Position numbers and translations under genes: made by a program. This document shows, one piece after another, positions 16,135 to 24,555 of a stretch of DNA of 64,000 nt (position 1 is its first letter; each line of letters opens with the position of its first letter). The notes under the pieces were generated by a model. That model did no database searches, had not been told where the DNA came from, and saw only the letters and a program-made list of their open reading frames with translations. This DNA is from Candidatus Eiseniibacteriota bacterium. GTDB taxonomy: Bacteria; Eisenbacteria; RBG-16-71-46; CAIMUX01. Location: contig CAIMUX010000079.1 of assembly GCA_903844735.1 (NCBI GenBank), positions 62,001-126,000 on the forward strand, in the 5' to 3' direction.

Positions 16135-16794
16135 TCAGCTCTCCACCAACCGCTCGATCTCCTCGAAGATTTCTTGCGAGTACCCCGGATAGGCAGCCTC
16201 GAGCGCTTCCGACATCCGCTCGTCAAACGTGAGGTTGTCCTCGATCTCGACCGTGAAGATTACGATCCGCTCGTCGGGGGGCAGGACCAAACCGGTACGG
16301 CGGCCGAGTTCAAGGGCGGTCGCGAAGTTCGCGTCGTGGACGCTGCCAAGATTCATGGTGGGGCGAAGCGCGGAGGCGGTGAACGAGTACCAGTCACCGG
16401 GGCGGCCGTCACGCGTGCGGATGGAGTCGAGGACGACGACCCGGTCGTAGCCGGCGAGTTGCTCCACCAGGGTCAGCCCGCCCACCGAGCACTCCTCAAG
16501 AAAGCGCACGTCGATCATGCCCCCGGGCCCGACGGCGCGGCCACCGGCAGTGACGGAACCGTGGGTGATGGCGGGGCTATCGACACAGGTGGAATCACGT
16601 GTGATGACAGGAGGTTCCGCGGCGGCGTGATCCCCATCGCCACCGGGGGCCGTGCCGCGTGCGGCGGCGTTGGGGCGGTTTTCCCATCGCCGCCGGAACC
16701 CCCGGGCCAGGCGGATCCCAACAGCGTCATCGCGCAGAATCGGGTTGCCAAGGCCGACGACCAGGACGAGCGTTGGCCGGCCCGCATCATCCAT
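16135..16794 (-). CDS. [NiFe]-hydrogenase maturation endopeptidase (HyaD/HycI type)
   Basis: A 219-residue protease that trims the C-terminal peptide of the hydrogenase large subunit after nickel insertion. The signature is LVVGLGNPILRDDAVGIRLA, with an acidic nickel ligand in the DD. YDRVVVLDSIRT and GSVHDANFATALEL follow. Between the first helix and IDVRFLEECSVGGLTL there is an extra Ala/Gly/Pro-rich loop of about 50 residues, longer than usual for the family. It is the last gene of the Hdr-Mvh operon, and its substrate is the large subunit encoded 75 bp upstream. The ATG at 16794 places the GLGNP motif at the normal distance from the N-terminus. Confidence 0.9.
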   Translation of the reverse strand: MDDAGRPTLVLVVGLGNPILRDDAVGIRLARGFRRRWENRPNAAARGTAPGGDGDHAAAEPPVITRDSTCVDSPAITHGSVTAGGRAVGPGGMIDVRFLEECSVGGLTLVEQLAGYDRVVVLDSIRTRDGRPGDWYSFTASALRPTMNLGSVHDANFATALELGRRTGLVLPPDERIVIFTVEIEDNLTFDERMSEALEAAYPGYSQEIFEEIERLVES

Positions 16795-16868
16795 GGGCGT
16801 CACGCTTCGATCCTGGACCTGTGCCTCGACGCTGCCCTGGTGCCGGATCCGCCCCCACTCGCCGCGCC

Positions 16869-18335
16869 TCAGCAGTTCTTCTTCAACACCCGCCAAACCT
16901 CGCCCCCCCGGTAGATCCGCGCTTCCAGCGGCATCTGCCCGGGCAAGGAGTGCGTGGCACAGCTATAACAAGGGTCGAATGCCCGAAAGGCCATTTCGAT
17001 CCGATTCAGGATCCCCTCGGTCGGCTCCACCCCGGGCTTGATGAAAGTCTGCGCGACCTTCTTCGTCACCATCTGAATCGGGGCGTTATTATTGGTCGTG
17101 CCGACGATGAGGTTGGCGCTGGTGCAGATCCCCTTCTCGTCGCAGGTGTAGTGGTGGGTGAGGGTGCCGCGCATCGCCTCGACGATCCCCACGCCCTCGC
17201 CGGTGATCTTCTGCGGCACCACGCGGTAGCGGGCGCCGGTGATCTCGGGGTCGGCGCAGAAACCCCGCAGCGCTTCGGCGTTCTGCACCATCTCGACCAG
17301 GCGCGCCCAGTGCTGGGCCAGCAGCGCCCGGCAGGGCTTCTGTCCGAGGGTCGAGAACATCTCTTCGTACGCCTCCTGCGCCTTCGGGGTGGCCATGCGA
17401 TCGGCCACATTGAGCCGCGCCAGCGGGGTCGCGCAGTACAGACTGGAATCCTTTCCCTCGACGAAGCCTTTCCAGCCGCGCTGCTTCAGGTAGGGAAACT
17501 TGAGGTACGTCCACGGCTCGACATGCTCGGCCACGAACTGGTGGTATTCACGGGGCGAGTAGCGGCAGATCTCCTCGCCCTCGAAGTCGACCACCCGCAC
17601 CGTTCCCCGGTAGAAGTTCGGCGCGTTGTTCGCGTCCACCAGACCCATGTTGTGAACATCGAGGGTATACGGACCGTTGAGGATGAGGTCGACATAGCCG
17701 GGGTTGCCCAGGATGACATCCCGGAAGAGCTGCACCGAGAAGAGAGTGAAATCGTAGAGCTCGTCCACCATCGGTCTAATCTTTTCGAGTTCTTCGGGTT
17801 TGAGTCCCTTCGAGACTCCGCCGGGCAGGCACCAGACGAGATGCGTGAACCGTCCGCCGATGATCTGTTGAATCTCCTGGGCCATGGCGCGGGCGCGGAT
17901 GACCCGGCCGCCGATCTCGATCCCGACTTTGGCCACTACCCCGAGAATGTTCCGCTCCGCCGGGTCGGCGTCCGGGCCACAGACAAAGTCGGGGGCGGCC
18001 AGGGCGTAAAAATGGGCGATGTGGCTGTGGATGTAGTGCGCCTGGTAGTACATCTCGCGCAGCTTGTGCGCGAGCGGCGGGCACTCATTGTCGAAGCAGC
18101 CATCGACGGCCTGGGCGGCGGCGAGATGGTGGCTGGCCGGGCAGACCCCGCAGATCCGGGTGACGATGCGGGGCAACTCCTCGATGGGCCGGCCGACGAC
18201 GAAGCGCTCGAAGCCCCGTAGTTCCGGGATCTGGAAGTAGCAGTCCTTCACCCCGCCGTCGTCGTCAAGGAAGATCTCGATCTTGCCGTGGCCTTCGAGC
18301 CGCGTGATCGGGTCGATCTTAATCGTCCGGGCCAT
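16869..18335 (-). CDS. mvhA: F420-non-reducing [NiFe]-hydrogenase large subunit
   Basis: A 488-residue catalytic subunit that binds the Ni-Fe(CN)2CO centre. The L1 motif RICGVC is at residues 60-65 and the L2 motif DPCYSCATH at about 454-462. The 26 residues beyond His462 are the expected substrate of the maturation protease. It starts IKIDPITRLEGHGKIEIFLD, typical of group 3 enzymes. It follows the small-subunit gene by one base, so the two are translationally coupled. Grouping with MvhA (group 3c) rather than HoxH rests on the mvhD-mvhG-hdrA neighbourhood. Confidence 0.94.
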   Translation of the reverse strand: MARTIKIDPITRLEGHGKIEIFLDDDGGVKDCYFQIPELRGFERFVVGRPIEELPRIVTRICGVCPASHHLAAAQAVDGCFDNECPPLAHKLREMYYQAHYIHSHIAHFYALAAPDFVCGPDADPAERNILGVVAKVGIEIGGRVIRARAMAQEIQQIIGGRFTHLVWCLPGGVSKGLKPEELEKIRPMVDELYDFTLFSVQLFRDVILGNPGYVDLILNGPYTLDVHNMGLVDANNAPNFYRGTVRVVDFEGEEICRYSPREYHQFVAEHVEPWTYLKFPYLKQRGWKGFVEGKDSSLYCATPLARLNVADRMATPKAQEAYEEMFSTLGQKPCRALLAQHWARLVEMVQNAEALRGFCADPEITGARYRVVPQKITGEGVGIVEAMRGTLTHHYTCDEKGICTSANLIVGTTNNNAPIQMVTKKVAQTFIKPGVEPTEGILNRIEMAFRAFDPCYSCATHSLPGQMPLEARIYRGGEVWRVLKKNC

Positions 18336-18336
18336 G

Positions 18337-19305
18337 TCAGAGGCTCCTCTGCAGGAGGGATGCCGGCAATCCGAACCGGTAGGCATACCCCATGATGTCG
18401 GGGATGTCGGCCAGGATGCGATCGATCTCCTCCGGGTCTTTGCTGTCGATGATGGAAGCGATGGCACTGACCACCTTGGCACCCTGATCGCGTACGTTCG
18501 GGAGCGGGCCGTAGCAGCCGCGGCAGGGCATGCCGCTGTCGGGGCAGCGGACGCCGCAGCCGGATCGGGTGGCCGAGCCGGAGCAAACGATCCCCTGTTC
18601 CAGCAGGCACTTGTCGAAGTCCTGGAGGATTTCCCAGGGTCGGTAGAACTTACGGACCTTCTTCTCCTGCTTCTCTCGTTTGCAGTCGTCGCACACGGCG
18701 CGCTCCGACGCGCCCACGACCGAACCGATCGGCGGGAGGGCACCGGCGACCACGGCCAGGAGCACGGCCTTGACCTGGGCGGGCGCGGGCGGGCATCCGG
18801 GCAGGTAATAGTCTACCTCCACGATGTCGTTGAGCTTGTACACCCGCTGGTAGAATTCGGGGATCTCCAGCACGCCGGCCTCCACTTGCGTGGAGGGGCG
18901 CGGAACCGTGCGGTTGCCCGGCTCGATGGAGGGGTTGTCGAGGTAGGCTCGCGACAGGATCTCCTCCTTCGTCACCTGGTTGGCCAGCCCAGGGATCCCC
19001 CCCAGGTGGGCGCAGGAGCCGAAGGCGACCATCACCTTGCTCTTGCGGCGGAGCAGTTTGGCCACGTGCTCGTTCTCTGAGTTGCGAATCGCCCCGTTGA
19101 ACAGGGTAAGGTCGAGCTCACCGTCGGCCATAGCCTCGACATCGTGATACTTGCCATCGACCGCGATCGGCCAAAGGCGGATGTCGGCGACCGCCGCCAC
19201 ATCAAGAATGAACTCGTTGGTGTCGAGGACGGCCACATCGCAGCCGCCGCAAGCGGCGCCCCAGTAGAGAGCAATCTGGAGCTTCTTCTTGCCGTTCCCT
19301 TCCAT
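18337..19305 (-). CDS. mvhG: [NiFe]-hydrogenase small subunit (MvhG-like)
   Basis: A 322-residue Fe-S electron-transfer subunit without a Tat signal, hence cytoplasmic. The proximal cluster ligands are CGGC (residues 19-22), GSCAHLGG and LPGCPP. A cysteine-rich C-terminus adds further clusters (AVCDDCKREK, CSGSATRSGCGVRCP, MPCRGCYG). It passes electrons from the large subunit to MvhD/HdrA. It is longer in the C-terminal Cys-rich part than a minimal hydrogenase small subunit. It lies 3 bp from the mvhD stop and 1 bp from mvhA. Confidence 0.93.
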   Translation of the reverse strand: MEGNGKKKLQIALYWGAACGGCDVAVLDTNEFILDVAAVADIRLWPIAVDGKYHDVEAMADGELDLTLFNGAIRNSENEHVAKLLRRKSKVMVAFGSCAHLGGIPGLANQVTKEEILSRAYLDNPSIEPGNRTVPRPSTQVEAGVLEIPEFYQRVYKLNDIVEVDYYLPGCPPAPAQVKAVLLAVVAGALPPIGSVVGASERAVCDDCKREKQEKKVRKFYRPWEILQDFDKCLLEQGIVCSGSATRSGCGVRCPDSGMPCRGCYGPLPNVRDQGAKVVSAIASIIDSKDPEEIDRILADIPDIMGYAYRFGLPASLLQRSL

Positions 19306-19308
19306 CGC

Positions 19309-19743
19309 CTACCTCTCCACCCGGTCGGCATCCAAGACGGTGCGCACCCGGCACGGCCCGAGGGGTCGAATCTGCTCGGTCATTTCGCTGACGAGGTCGG
19401 CGAAGCGCTTTCCCTCGCTGGCGCTGACCCATTCCAGCCGCACGCGCTGCGGCTCGATACCATAGTCGGCCAGGAGTTTCTTGAGCAGCGGAAAGCGCCG
19501 CATCGTCTTGTAGTTCCCCTCGACATAGTGGCAGTCGCCGGGGTGGCACCCGCAGATGAGCACGCCGTCCGCCCCCTCGAGCAGGGCCTTCAAGACAAAG
19601 GAGGGGTCAATCCGCGCCGAGCACATGACCCGGATGATCCGAATGCTGGGAGCGTACTTGATTCGGCTGGTCCCCGCGAGATCCGCCCCGGTGTAGGAGC
19701 ACCAGTTACACAGGAAACCCACGATTCTCGGCTCGAACCCCAT
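19309..19743 (-). CDS. mvhD: Hydrogenase iron-sulfur subunit MvhD
   Basis: A 144-residue MvhD that bridges hydrogenase and HdrA through a [2Fe-2S] cluster. Cysteines are in GFLCNWCSYTGADLAG, IRVMCSARIDPSFVLKAL and LICGCHPGDCHYVEGNYK, the family pattern. In methanogens and in QmoB this domain docks on an HdrA-like flavoprotein; here it is a separate gene. Its start ATG overlaps the stop of the preceding hdrA-like gene (TGATG). Confidence 0.93.
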   Translation of the reverse strand: MGFEPRIVGFLCNWCSYTGADLAGTSRIKYAPSIRIIRVMCSARIDPSFVLKALLEGADGVLICGCHPGDCHYVEGNYKTMRRFPLLKKLLADYGIEPQRVRLEWVSASEGKRFADLVSEMTEQIRPLGPCRVRTVLDADRVER

Positions 19744-21452
19744 CAGAGCACCCCCTCGATCTGGGCGAAGATCTGCTGGTCGGTGAAGTGGCGCCCCTGG
19801 ATGGCACCCGAGGGACAGGCCGCCACACAGGTCCCGCACGCCTTGCAGGTCGCGCTGTTGACCTTGCTTCGTTTCCTCTCCGCGTCATATTCGATAGCGC
19901 CATAGGGACACAGTTCGTTGCACATGCGACAACCCGAGCAGTAGTCGTCGTTGACCTCGGCGTAGACGGCGTCGACCTCGAGCTTCCCCCGGGCGATCCG
20001 GGCGAGAATGCGGGCGGCCGCGGCGCGCGCCTGGGCCACGCTGTCGGTGATGTCCTTGGGCGACGAGCAGCAGCCGGCGATGAAGATGCCGTCCGTGGTG
20101 GTGGCGACGGGATCGAGCTTGGGATGGCTCTCGATGAACCACCCGTCCTTGTCCTGGCTGATGTTGACCAGTCGCGCTACCTCCGCAGAGTCCACGCGCG
20201 CCTCCATGCCCACCATGAGCACCACTAAGTCGGCCGGAATATCGACCTCCTCGCCGCACAGCTCGTCGTTCACGCGGATGAGCATCCCGCACTCGTACTT
20301 AGGTCCCGCCTGGCGGATCTCCGGCGTGGTGTTCTTGCCATACATGAGGAAGACCGTCTTGATCTCCGAAGAGCGACGATAGAAGTCCTCGCAGCCCTTC
20401 CCGAAAGCGTGCATGTCGATATAGAGATCGTAGACGAACGAGTCGGGCAGGGCCGACTTGGTCTCGTGCCCGTACTTGAGCGCGGTCATGCAGCAAACGC
20501 GGGAGCAGTAGGGATGGAACTCCCGGCTGCGACTCCCGATGCAGTGGATGATGGCGACGAACTGCGGCGGTTTCCCCTGGTCGGTCACGATGCGACCCTT
20601 GCGAAGCATCGCCTCGAATTCGAACGAGGTGATGACATTGGGGAACCAACCGTAGCCGTACGCCTTGACGCGCGCGGCGTCGAACGGTTGGTAGCCGGTG
20701 CAAACGATGACACTGCCCACCTCGGCCTCGATATGCTCGCCGGTGTTCAGGCGGATCCGGGTGCGGAAGTTTCCGACGAAGCCGGAAAGGTCCTCGACCT
20801 TCGCGCCGAGATGCACCGTAATCATCCGGTGCAACGTGACCCGCTCGATCCGTGTCCGCAGCAGGTCTCGGGCGGAGTCGAGGTAGGGGGCGGTCAGGTC
20901 GACGCGGCTGATGTTGCCGCCAAGCTGATCCTCTCGCTCGACAAGAATGACCGGCTGGTCCGACTCGGCCAGCTCTAGGGCCGCGGTCAATCCTGTGATC
21001 CCGCCGCCGATGACGAGGGTCGTGGGGTTCATGTCGACGAAACGCTTCTCCAGCGGTTCGTGATGCGCCACGCGGCGGACGGCCGCCCGGGTCAGGGCGG
21101 TGGCTTTGTCGGTGGCCGCACGCCCGTCCTCGTGCACCCAACTGCACTGTTCGCGGATGTTGGCCATCTCCAGGAAATACGGGTTGAGCCCGGCCGTGGA
21201 GAGGGCGCGGCGGAAGGTCGGCTCGTGCATCCGCGGGCTGCAGGCAGCAACCACCACGCGATCGAGGCCCTGCTCCCGAATGTCCTGGGCGATCATTTCC
21301 TGCCCGGGGTTGGAGCACATGTACTTGTAGGAGCGGGCGACCGCCACGCCGGGCAGGCCCTGCAGCGTGCGGACCACCTCGTCGCAATCAACCACCTTGG
21401 CGATGTTGGTGCCGCAGTTGCAGACGTAGACGCCGATCTTACATTCTCCCAT
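19743..21452 (-). CDS. hdrA: HdrA-like flavoprotein (QmoB/HdrA type) with two C-terminal ferredoxin motifs
   Basis: A 569-residue FAD protein. The N-terminus has the HdrA CNCG motif (KIGVYVCNCGTNIAKVVDC) with further cysteines in YMCSNPG and AACSPRMHEPTFRRAL. The FAD-binding motif is VIGGGITGLTAALELA. Conserved HdrA stretches are IHCIGSR, YCSRVCCMTALKYGHE and FIAGCCSSPKDITDSV. The C-terminus carries two [4Fe-4S] motifs, CSGCRMCNELCP and CKACGTCVAACP. It should be the flavin hub receiving electrons from MvhD, which is encoded immediately downstream with overlap. Whether it bifurcates electrons cannot be told from sequence alone. Confidence 0.92.
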   Translation of the reverse strand: MGECKIGVYVCNCGTNIAKVVDCDEVVRTLQGLPGVAVARSYKYMCSNPGQEMIAQDIREQGLDRVVVAACSPRMHEPTFRRALSTAGLNPYFLEMANIREQCSWVHEDGRAATDKATALTRAAVRRVAHHEPLEKRFVDMNPTTLVIGGGITGLTAALELAESDQPVILVEREDQLGGNISRVDLTAPYLDSARDLLRTRIERVTLHRMITVHLGAKVEDLSGFVGNFRTRIRLNTGEHIEAEVGSVIVCTGYQPFDAARVKAYGYGWFPNVITSFEFEAMLRKGRIVTDQGKPPQFVAIIHCIGSRSREFHPYCSRVCCMTALKYGHETKSALPDSFVYDLYIDMHAFGKGCEDFYRRSSEIKTVFLMYGKNTTPEIRQAGPKYECGMLIRVNDELCGEEVDIPADLVVLMVGMEARVDSAEVARLVNISQDKDGWFIESHPKLDPVATTTDGIFIAGCCSSPKDITDSVAQARAAAARILARIARGKLEVDAVYAEVNDDYCSGCRMCNELCPYGAIEYDAERKRSKVNSATCKACGTCVAACPSGAIQGRHFTDQQIFAQIEGVL

Positions 21453-21463
21453 TCCCGTCTCCC

Positions 21464-22615
21464 TCACGCCGGTTGCGATCCGGCCGCGCGTATCGCCGCC
21501 CGATCCTTTTCCCGAGCGGTGATGGCCTCGGTCTGCACCTCGGCGAAATACATGGCCAGGGGCCGGTACGCCATGTGCGCCCACTTGCTGAAGGGAACCT
21601 CCAGCACCAGCATCGGCACCACACCCATCAAGTGCGCCAAGTAGACGACATTGGCCGCCGGAGCATTCCCGGCGCGATGCAGGACGTGCTGGACAATTCC
21701 GGTCAAGGCCACGTAGGCGAGCATGATGAGGAACATCCAGTCGGTCTCGTGCGAGTGCCGGTAGTGGGTCTCGACAGAACGGACGCGACCGCGGAGCGCG
21801 AAAGCCACCGTGCCGAGAAGCCCGATCGTCGCTGCGTAGCCGAACACGTGAGCCGTCCACCGGATGGCGGGTCCGCTCTGCATGGCGTGGAGGAAAAACA
21901 TGATGAGGACCAGCATCGTTACGTAGCTGAGCATGAGGACAAGGTGGATCAGCCAGGGCCGTTTCCGATTGCACTCGCGATAGCGCTTCTGCGTGAAAAA
22001 GTGAACGGGGAGCAGCCAGGCCTTCTGCACATAGGAGGAAAGGGGAATGTGCAGCGTTCGATCCCGCCCCGTGGTGAACCACCACATCCGGACGCAGTTG
22101 ACCAGGAGCAGCCCGGCCAACACCGCGGCCATGCCCCAGTCGAACCAGTGCACCATCGAGCTGGGAAGGAAAGCGCCCGGGCCGTCGTAGATCCCGATGT
22201 CGCCCCGGCTGGAGCCGTAGAGGAAGAATCCGATGCCGGTGAGCAGGGCGACCAGCAAGATGGCAAAGAGCTCGACCTTCCAGGAACGATAGAAGAGCTT
22301 GGAGATTCCGGTGAAGTCGTATTGGCCGGTCAGCCAGCGGCGCATGGCCATCATGGTCTCACCAGGCTCCGCCTCCCGTGGGCACTGTTCCGAGCACTCC
22401 CCGCAGTAGTAGCAGAGCCACGGCTCGAGGTTGCCGCGCAGTTTGTCCTCCAGCCCCATCTGCAGGAAACGCATCGACTTTCTCGGGAAGATGAAGGGTT
22501 CCCGGGAAAACGGGCAGGCTGCCGTGCAGTTTCCACAGTGGTAGCACTTGACCACGTCCTGGGCACCGTAGTGCTCCAGCTCGGAGACGAGCCTGGGGTT
22601 GGCCAGTACTGCCAT
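21464..22615 (-). CDS. HdrC-HdrE-like fusion, membrane-bound (QmoC type)
   Basis: A 383-residue protein with a soluble HdrC-like head and a cytochrome-b-like membrane part. The head holds two [4Fe-4S] motifs: CYHCGNCTAACP at 24-35 and CYYCGECSEQCP at 68-79. About five or six transmembrane helices follow, with His residues suited to heme b (MVHWFDWG, PWLIHLVLMLSY, FFLHAMQS, VYLAHLMG). This is the architecture of QmoC of sulfate reducers and of HdrE-linked Hdr, which exchange electrons with (mena)quinone or methanophenazine. It is encoded between the two HdrA-like genes and anchors them, with the hydrogenase, to the membrane. Confidence 0.9.
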   Translation of the reverse strand: MAVLANPRLVSELEHYGAQDVVKCYHCGNCTAACPFSREPFIFPRKSMRFLQMGLEDKLRGNLEPWLCYYCGECSEQCPREAEPGETMMAMRRWLTGQYDFTGISKLFYRSWKVELFAILLVALLTGIGFFLYGSSRGDIGIYDGPGAFLPSSMVHWFDWGMAAVLAGLLLVNCVRMWWFTTGRDRTLHIPLSSYVQKAWLLPVHFFTQKRYRECNRKRPWLIHLVLMLSYVTMLVLIMFFLHAMQSGPAIRWTAHVFGYAATIGLLGTVAFALRGRVRSVETHYRHSHETDWMFLIMLAYVALTGIVQHVLHRAGNAPAANVVYLAHLMGVVPMLVLEVPFSKWAHMAYRPLAMYFAEVQTEAITAREKDRAAIRAAGSQPA

Positions 22616-22634
22616 GGCGATTCTCTCCTCTGTC

Positions 22635-24455
22635 TCAGACGCCCGCGAGGCGGCGGGCCCGGGACTCGATCTGGGCCAGGGGCAGGCTGCTCCGGCTATC
22701 CTGGCCGCGGTGGCTGACGATGCTGCGCAAGACGCGGGCGGCGACCGCGGATGCCTGGGCCACAGTGTCGGGGATGTCCTTCGGGCCCTGACAGACGCCC
22801 GCCACGTAGACACCGCCCCGTTCGGTACCGGTCGGGTCGGTGTTGTAGTCGAGTTCCTGGAACCAGCCGTCTTCGTCGCGGGGGATCCCGAGCACGGAGG
22901 CCAGCTCCCCGGTTCCCGGCGCCGGCTCCAAACCCACGGCCAGCAGCACCATGTCCACCGGGAACTCCATCACCTTGTCGCTGAGGATGTCCTCGCCCCG
23001 CAGGAGCAACCCGCCGTCCTTCTCGGTCACCTTGGCCGAGCGCCCGCGCACGACAAAGACCCCTTCGTCCTTGATCCGTTCGAAGAAATCCTCGTACCCT
23101 TTACCGAATGCCCGCATGTCGATGTAGTACTCGTAGCACTTGGCGTTGGGCAGCTTCTCCTTGACCAGGTGCGCGAACTTCAGTGAGTACATGCAGCAGA
23201 CGCGGGAGCAGTAGGGGTTGTAATTGGCGTCGCGCGATCCCACGCAGTGGATGATGGCAATGCTCTCGGGGCGCGGCCCCTCGGGGTCGAAGACCCACTC
23301 CTCCTGCTTGGTGCGCTTGTTCAACTTCTTCGTCTTCATGACGATGTTGCCGCCGGTGGGGCCGGAGGCGTTGGTCAGGCGCTCGAACTCCAGGGCGGTG
23401 AGCACATTGGGCAGGTGCCCGTAGCCGTAGCGCTCGATCCGCGTGGCATCGAAGACGTCGTAGCCGGTGGCCAGGATGATGTTGCCCACCTCCAGTTCAA
23501 TCACCTGGTCTACGTCGTCGAAGTGGATGCAATCCTTGGCGCACCGCTTGAGACAGGCCCCGCACTTTTGCCTTTCGCTCTGCACGTACGTGCAGTTCGC
23601 AGCGTCGAGGATGTAGGAGTTGGGCACCGCCTGGGGGAAGGGAATGTAGATCGCCTTACGGGTGGTGATGCCGCTGTCGAACTCGCTGTCCACGCGGATG
23701 GGACACACTTCCATGCAGGCGTGACAGGCAACACAGGCGTCCGCGTCGACGTAGCGGGCCTTGCGCCGGACCTGCACCCGGTACGCCCCCGGCGTGCCGC
23801 TCACTTTCTCCACCTCGGACCAGGTCATCAACTCGATCATCTCATGCTGGCCGACCGACACCATTTTCGGGGTGAGGATGCAGGCGGCGCAGTCGAGGGT
23901 GGGAAACGTCTTGTCGAACATCGCCATGTGCCCGCCGATCGTGGGCTCGCGCTCGACTAGGTAGACCTTCATGCCCCCGTCCGCGATCTCGAGAGCAGCC
24001 TGCATGCCGGCGATACCCCCGCCCACAACGAGCGTATCGGGATGCACCGGCGTGGTGTCCGGCACGGTGGCTAGGCCATAGGGCACGCCGTAAATGGCGC
24101 AGCAAAGCACCGCTTTGGCGCGCTCGGTGATGTTGCCGTACAGGGCGCCGTGCTCGCGGAACGACGCCAGGCGCACTCGCTCAGGATCGCCGTCGGCCTC
24201 GGCCAGCGCCCGCGCGAACGCGGGTTTGAAGAAGCCGGGCGAGTCACCGGCGATGACCACCGTGGTGAGCCGGAGCTTGGTAAACTCCCGGGTCAGGGCT
24301 TCGGGGTCGAGATGGGGAAGTTCACCAAAGTCCTTGACGTCGGTGACATGGGGGAAAGCTGCGGCGTAACGGGAAAGCTCTGCCAGATCAGCCTGGCCTG
24401 CCGGACTACTGGATCTCCGGCAGAAATACACTCCTATCCGGGATTCAGAGATCAT
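22635..24455 (-). CDS. hdrA: HdrA-like flavoprotein (QmoA/HdrA type) with central Fe-S insertion
   Basis: A 606-residue FAD protein and first gene of the operon. The FAD motif is VVGGGIAGMQAALEIA, followed by the HdrA stretch KTFPTLDCAACILTPKMV. Unlike its partner, it has central ferredoxin-type motifs, CVACHACMEVCP and CGACLKRCAKDC. IHCVGSRD, YCSRVCCMYSLKFAHL and VYVAGVCQGPKDIPDT are shared HdrA motifs. The N-terminal HdrA cysteine motif is degenerate (GVYFCRR). A second HdrA paralogue with complementary clusters is the Qmo pattern. The start ATG lies 20 bases into the preceding intergenic gap; the sensor kinase gene ends 100 bp upstream. Confidence 0.92.
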   Translation of the reverse strand: MISESRIGVYFCRRSSSPAGQADLAELSRYAAAFPHVTDVKDFGELPHLDPEALTREFTKLRLTTVVIAGDSPGFFKPAFARALAEADGDPERVRLASFREHGALYGNITERAKAVLCCAIYGVPYGLATVPDTTPVHPDTLVVGGGIAGMQAALEIADGGMKVYLVEREPTIGGHMAMFDKTFPTLDCAACILTPKMVSVGQHEMIELMTWSEVEKVSGTPGAYRVQVRRKARYVDADACVACHACMEVCPIRVDSEFDSGITTRKAIYIPFPQAVPNSYILDAANCTYVQSERQKCGACLKRCAKDCIHFDDVDQVIELEVGNIILATGYDVFDATRIERYGYGHLPNVLTALEFERLTNASGPTGGNIVMKTKKLNKRTKQEEWVFDPEGPRPESIAIIHCVGSRDANYNPYCSRVCCMYSLKFAHLVKEKLPNAKCYEYYIDMRAFGKGYEDFFERIKDEGVFVVRGRSAKVTEKDGGLLLRGEDILSDKVMEFPVDMVLLAVGLEPAPGTGELASVLGIPRDEDGWFQELDYNTDPTGTERGGVYVAGVCQGPKDIPDTVAQASAVAARVLRSIVSHRGQDSRSSLPLAQIESRARRLAGV

Positions 24456-24555
24456 GCTGTGGATCCTCGCTTGGCCCGGCACACATAGTAGATCCACTCC
24501 TGACGCGCCGATAGGGCTAAATAATCAGATCCGCAAAGAAAATCGCGCCGTTGGC

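Noticed and set aside
16135-19743. Bidirectional Hox-type (NAD-linked) hydrogenase
   Set aside because: No diaphorase genes (hoxF/hoxU) are present; the mvhD gene and hdrA-like neighbours indicate an Mvh-type enzyme.
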